NCBI RefSeq assembly: GCF_022811925.1 | Contig: NZ_CP065511.1 | Location: 799,501-863,500, forward strand | Direction of reading: 5' to 3' | DNA length: 64,000 nt | From: Cytobacillus oceanisediminis | GTDB lineage: Bacteria; Bacillota; Bacilli; Bacillales; Cytobacillaceae | Part shown: positions 60,655 through 64,000 of the stretch, one piece after another | Numbering within the stretch: position 1 is the first letter of the stretch | Layout: the number at the start of each line of letters is the position of its first letter | Position numbers and translations under genes: made by a program | The notes under the pieces: model-generated | What the model saw: only the letters and a program-made list of their open reading frames with translations | Databases searched by the model: none | Told to the model about the DNA's origin: nothing

Positions 60655-61660
60655 GCAGCTGCGGAGGGCGATGGACTCGACGACTCACAAAGGTGACCAC
60701 TTTACGGAATTTCAAAAAATGAATATTAGAAAAGCTGTCCATACATATAGAAGAGTGAAGCCAAACAGACCCAATAAATTCGTTATATTCGCCATTTCCA
60801 CTTTTGCCATCTGTCTCTTAGCCTTCTTCGTTTCAACTGAGATTTTGATCAGGCAAGATCCCGAAAAGATAAGTGGCGGCATGAATAATGAATGGGAAAT
60901 ACGGCATGAATATAAGGTGAATCAAAATATAAAATTTAGCATATTACCCGATCCTAATCTGAAAGCAACAACGCCTTATGGCTATATTTTTAGTTTCGCA
61001 GAGCCTTTTGACACTTATAAAGGAAAAGAACTTTCCATTTCTGCCTTTCATAAAGAAACTGGTGAAAGAATACAAGTTTTACCTCATCAAGAAATAACAG
61101 AACCATCTCCTGGATACCCAGGTTTGCAGCGTTTTACGACTACATTCACACTTCCTTACGAAGGCCTGTGGAAGTATGAAGTGTATCTGGATGGCAAAGC
61201 CTATGGGGATGTAGTTGTCAGTGTGGCTGAAAAAGAGAAAGACGCCCCTATTACTCTGCCAGAGGACATACCAGATTTTGTTCAAGAGAGCGATTTTGAC
61301 ACTATTGATTGGGAGAGAAAAGCTGTGGAGTTCGGTGACAGGGGCATTATCGGAAATGAAAACAAGTCCGGTGTGATAGGCGCTGGCATGCCAAGTCTAA
61401 ACGGCCAAAAGTGGATGTGGCATCTTTGGGGAGTTGAAGATGCAGATCTGACGATTGTTGGATTTCATAAAGAATCGCAAACTGTCCATCAAATTTTAAC
61501 GAATGGAATGGGATGGACCATTCGTGCTTATGGTCCAAACAACGGGGCAGATGCGCATACACCATCATCTGTTAAAATTCCTAAAAAGGGAGAATGGGCC
61601 ATTTTGCTTTATGTGGATGGGGAGTTATTCGATCAATTGATTTACGATATAAATGAATGA
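60638..61660 (+). CDS. Probable membrane anti-sigma factor with duplicated extracellular domain
   Basis: A 340-residue protein. A basic cytosolic head (about residues 1-45) is followed by one transmembrane helix (KFVIFAISTFAICLLAFFVS, about 47-67) and two similar beta-rich outer domains: about 115-195 (GYIFSFAEPFDTYKGKELSI, YEVYLDGKAYGDVVVSV) and about 240-338 (MPSLNGQKWMWHLWG, WAILLYVDGELFDQLIYDI). The overlap with the sigma gene and the single helix strongly suggest it is the cognate anti-sigma. The outer part may be a DUF4871-like Ig-type domain; the ligand is unknown. Confidence 0.75.
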   Translation: MESKLKQLRRAMDSTTHKGDHFTEFQKMNIRKAVHTYRRVKPNRPNKFVIFAISTFAICLLAFFVSTEILIRQDPEKISGGMNNEWEIRHEYKVNQNIKFSILPDPNLKATTPYGYIFSFAEPFDTYKGKELSISAFHKETGERIQVLPHQEITEPSPGYPGLQRFTTTFTLPYEGLWKYEVYLDGKAYGDVVVSVAEKEKDAPITLPEDIPDFVQESDFDTIDWERKAVEFGDRGIIGNENKSGVIGAGMPSLNGQKWMWHLWGVEDADLTIVGFHKESQTVHQILTNGMGWTIRAYGPNNGADAHTPSSVKIPKKGEWAILLYVDGELFDQLIYDINE

Positions 61661-61731
61661 TTATGCTTTATTATGATCTTCTTCGCAAAGATTTGAAGTT
61701 TTATTTATACGAGTTTATTGGGAGGTCTTAT

Positions 61732-62154
61732 ATGAAACCACGAATTTCAGTTATCACATTAGGTGTAGATGATTTAGAAAGGTCCTTACATTTCTATCAG
61801 AAGGGTCTTGGACTTCCAACACAGGGGATAGTAGGAAGAGAATTCGAGCATGGTGCTGTGGCGTTTTTTGATCTGCAATCAGGATTAAAACTGGCAATTT
61901 GGAATCGTAAAGATATCGCTCATGACACAAGCATGAAGCAGACAGGAATAAGCCCAACTGAATTTACAATTGGGCATAATGTTGGGAGTAAAGAAGAGGT
62001 AGATACGGTAATGGAACAGGCTGAGAGTGCGGGTGCAGTTATTACGGTTCAAGCTCAAGACACCTTTTGGGGTGGATATTCTGGATACTTCCAAGACCCA
62101 GATGGGCATTTGTGGGAAGTGGTTTGGAATCCTGCTTGGGAATTTACAGAATAA
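61732..62154 (+). CDS. VOC-family glyoxalase-like protein
   Basis: A 140-residue vicinal oxygen chelate protein. ISVITLGVDDLERSLHFYQKGLGL at the start, LKLAIWNRKDIA, and GYFQDPDGHLWEVVWNP (the Glu and His of the metal site) at the end, with the beta-alpha-beta-beta-beta repeat spread across it. ATG 61732 with GGGAGG upstream is preferred over 61657. It belongs to the glyoxalase/bleomycin-resistance superfamily; no substrate is apparent. It may share the transcript of the sigma operon. Confidence 0.82.
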   Translation: MKPRISVITLGVDDLERSLHFYQKGLGLPTQGIVGREFEHGAVAFFDLQSGLKLAIWNRKDIAHDTSMKQTGISPTEFTIGHNVGSKEEVDTVMEQAESAGAVITVQAQDTFWGGYSGYFQDPDGHLWEVVWNPAWEFTE

Positions 62155-62190
62155 GTTCCATTGCAATGCCTTTATCAATAAATAGGTACA

Positions 62191-62232
62191 AGAGCTGCCG
62201 ATCAAGCTTGTTGATCGGCAGCTCTTTTTTTA
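62191..62232 (+). terminator. Strong terminator after the VOC gene
   Basis: AGAGCTGCCGATCAA (62191-62205) pairs with TTGATCGGCAGCTCT (62211-62225), then a T-run. It lies just before the stop of the convergent GNAT gene. Confidence 0.9.
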
Positions 62233-62241
62233 TCCAGCCTC

Positions 62242-62775
62242 TTATTCTGAAAAAGCTTTTGAATAATGGACAACACCGGCAGCGTTTTTAAGAGCATTCT
62301 CCGTCAATTCCAGAGCCATGAACACTTCGTCAGGTACTTCAAACGGAGCCTGGATATTCCAAAGGCTGGCTGGCTTAAAGCCGAACTTTGGATAGTAATC
62401 CTTATGACCTAGCACGACTATGGATTGATATCCGGCCGCTTTTGCCTTGTTAAGTGCAGTTCGAATTAATTGACTGCCGATGCCTTTTCCTTGATAACCG
62501 GGAGCAACAGAAACGGGGGCAAGTGCCAGAGAATCTGCAGCTTTCCCGCCATCAGCTATGGTGATTTTTGATAGAAGTATGTGACCCACAACCTCCTTAG
62601 CCTGAGTTAACGCTACTAAAGAAAGCTCCGGAATAAATGCGTCTGAATTTCTGATTCTTTTAACAAGGAAATGTTCTGTCTTGTCGCTGTATTCTTCATT
62701 TAAAAAAGCTTTTTTGATCATTCCTTCCGTGGAATGATAGTCTGCAGGGAGTTCTTGCCGAATTAAAATATCCAT
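62242..62775 (-). CDS. GNAT-family N-acetyltransferase
   Basis: A 177-residue acetyltransferase close to the YhbS group. ILIRQELPADYHSTEGMIKKAF at the start, LALAPVSVAPGYQGKGIGSQLIRTAL as the acetyl-CoA binding helix (Q/RxxGxG/A at about residues 95-101), then VVLGHKDYYPKFGFKPAS. It moves acetyl from acetyl-CoA to an amine; the target is unknown. A hairpin (CACTTTCT...AGAAAGTG, about 62823-62856) lies ahead of its start and may be part of its leader. Confidence 0.85.
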   Translation of the reverse strand: MDILIRQELPADYHSTEGMIKKAFLNEEYSDKTEHFLVKRIRNSDAFIPELSLVALTQAKEVVGHILLSKITIADGGKAADSLALAPVSVAPGYQGKGIGSQLIRTALNKAKAAGYQSIVVLGHKDYYPKFGFKPASLWNIQAPFEVPDEVFMALELTENALKNAAGVVHYSKAFSE

Positions 62776-63046
62776 TTATAGTCTCCTGTTCTATAAGTGA
62801 TTTATAAAGTTCGATATAAATGGCACTTTCTCATGCAGGCAGCCATGAAGAAAGTGTTACTCCTCCAGCTCTAAACATAAATTCAACAAACAAAAACCTC
62901 CAATTTGGGATGTTTTCATTTTATTAAGTTATCTGGCAATGGTCAACGGTATCAGCACTCGTGAATAGTCGAGGAATTGCCTGCAAAGGAGAAATAGCTT
63001 TTTTATTGAATATGTAGGTAATGAGCTTAATAAAGAGGTGATGTCT

Positions 63047-63655
63047 GTGCTTTTTCATTATCATTTTTGGACTCCGCATGTGGAGGAAACAGAAAGATTT
63101 TACGTAAATAACGGCTTTCTTATATATCAGCGAATTGGAAAATACCAGGGGGTTTTTCAGAACTTTGATCCTCCTTTAGTGTGGGACGACTTCCGGGAGA
63201 AGAAAATCCTTTTTCGTATAATCGAAGCAAGAAAAGGGACCGTAAATATCACTTTTGGATATGGAAAGAAGGTAATATTTGACCATATAGGCTTTTGGGT
63301 ATCTGAAAAAGAACAAGAGCTTATATGTCAAAATGCAGATAATATGGATTGGACTGTTGATAGGGGGGAACGAAGAACGTTTATTACAACCCCTTATTCT
63401 TTTAGGATAGAACTTCAAACAAACAAAGATATAGTAGATTCGATGACTGATAACATAAAAATAGAAGAATTAAGATTAGAAACAAAGAAAACGGGGTTAG
63501 AAGATGACCTTTCCATTATGTTTGGAAAACCTGTCAGCTCAATTAAATCGGTAATTGGTGAGACAGTTACAATCAGGGAAGCTGTTTTAAAGGGTTTCTC
63601 ATCGAAACCATTAGTGGACCCTAATGGCGTAAGGATTTTGAATGGATACTGCTGA
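63047..63655 (+). CDS. VOC-superfamily-like protein
   Basis: A 202-residue protein starting HYHFWTPHVEETERFYVNNGF, which looks like the first VOC-type half, with VIFDHIGFWVSEKEQELI later as a second half. The C-terminal third (KKTGLEDDLSIMFGKPVSSI, LVDPNGVRILNGYC) is less typical. The GTG 63047 lies 7 bases after GAGGTG and is the preferred start; GTG 63038 and ATG 63041 overlap the site. Function unknown; a glyoxalase-like fold is inferred. Confidence 0.6.
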   Translation: MLFHYHFWTPHVEETERFYVNNGFLIYQRIGKYQGVFQNFDPPLVWDDFREKKILFRIIEARKGTVNITFGYGKKVIFDHIGFWVSEKEQELICQNADNMDWTVDRGERRTFITTPYSFRIELQTNKDIVDSMTDNIKIEELRLETKKTGLEDDLSIMFGKPVSSIKSVIGETVTIREAVLKGFSSKPLVDPNGVRILNGYC

Positions 63656-63676
63656 TTTAATATAGGGGGAAACACT

Positions 63677-63889
63677 ATGGGAAGAACGGTTACTTTCTCA
63701 TTTAGCAGTACCCAGTATGAGGGTGCTGAGGCGACAGAGACATTTACTTTTGAAAAATTAGGCATTGACGAGAATATGGATGATAATGCCTTAGAAAAAG
63801 AATTAGAAGAAATCTTTCAAGCTTGGGTTTGGGATAAACTCAATATTTCTTATAGTATAGTAACTACCAAAGAAAAGGATAAGTTGTGA
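63677..63889 (+). CDS. Small acidic protein (70 aa)
   Basis: A 70-residue frame with AGGGGGAA 6 bases before the ATG. It is acidic and has a beta start (GRTVTFSFSSTQYEGAEATE) and a helical end (ALEKELEEIFQAWVWDKLN). No family comes to mind. It follows the VOC-like gene by 21 bases and probably shares its transcript. The remaining 63890-64000 shows nothing I can support. Confidence 0.55.
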   Translation: MGRTVTFSFSSTQYEGAEATETFTFEKLGIDENMDDNALEKELEEIFQAWVWDKLNISYSIVTTKEKDKL

Positions 63890-64000
63890 TGATTCCTGTT
63901 AAATCTAACATACGATAAAAAGAGTTATTTGGCCTTTCTTGAACATTTTGTGACAATCGCTAAATTACCACCTGATTTTAGTATCAGGTATTATATTTAT

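Noticed and set aside
1..64000. CRISPR array, prophage, intact insertion sequence, tRNA or rRNA genes
   Set aside because: No regularly spaced repeats, transposase or integrase frames, phage structural genes, or clover-leaf or rRNA sequence were recognised.

Overview
The window is a stretch of chromosome from a low-to-moderate GC, endospore-former-type Firmicute, most likely a Bacillaceae of the Cytobacillus/Mesobacillus/Bacillus firmus kind. This rests on strong AGGAGG ribosome sites, frequent TTG/GTG starts, T-box and tandem glycine riboswitches, a CcpA cre site, a BlaR1/BlaI/penicillinase cluster and many products that resemble Bacillus families. No rRNA, tRNA, CRISPR array, intact insertion sequence or prophage was seen. 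It reads as accessory-rich chromosome, not as a mobile element.

Layout. 1-4.4 kb: the end of an unknown gene, a paired SMR efflux system, an erythromycin-esterase-like protein, a broken small membrane gene, a Mn-catalase and a TerC-like protein. 4.5-13.8 kb: a sugar (probably xylose/monosaccharide) uptake and sensing island. It holds a ChvE-MmsA-MmsB type ABC transporter behind a cre site, then an XylFII-LytS-YesN sensing system and an orphan XylF-type binding lipoprotein. 13.8-15.4 kb: a Mef-like MFS efflux gene behind an attenuator with an ErmDL-like leader peptide. 15.6-20.5 kb: small metabolic and repair genes (HAD, peptidase E, AlkD-like, PhzF, MarR-GNAT fusion). 21-24.3 kb: a ROK regulator, MFS transporter and maltose acetyltransferase operon behind a nested palindrome. 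24.3-29.7 kb: LysR/LysE, YkvI-like permease, M20 amidohydrolase, and a TRIC-like channel behind a tandem glycine riboswitch. 30.1-33.6 kb: an inducible class A beta-lactamase cluster. 33.8-38.7 kb: a GlpQ-like secreted phosphodiesterase, then a membrane transporter, a carbamoylase-type hydrolase and a second M20 amidohydrolase that is frameshifted by a 19-bp tandem duplication.

38.8-54.6 kb: a cyclic-phosphate receiver protein, a short threonyl-tRNA synthetase without TGS/editing domains behind three tandem T-boxes, YhgE, nucleoside hydrolase, cytidine deaminase, remnants of a GGDEF gene and of a membrane protein, an ArsR-type regulator with a flavin-reductase-like partner, a two-component system, an ankyrin lipoprotein, a tandem DUF4822 lipoprotein, DUF3291 and DUF1284 proteins, and a T-box-controlled short prolyl-tRNA synthetase. 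54.8-64 kb: isochorismatase-like hydrolase, membrane-anchored Mrr-like nuclease, a GrpB-family remnant, NUDIX hydrolase, LprI-like lipoprotein, a second PhzF, small membrane proteins, an ECF sigma factor with a self-recognition promoter and a probable membrane anti-sigma partner, VOC and GNAT proteins.

The strongest points for a second look are the ErmDL-like leader and attenuator (13.87-14.10 kb), the three T-boxes in front of an editing-less ThrRS, the nested ROK operator, the 19-bp duplication that breaks the M20 gene, the glycine riboswitch ahead of a TRIC-type channel, and the self-contained ECF sigma circuit. All family calls are made by reading the sequence. No database search was run.
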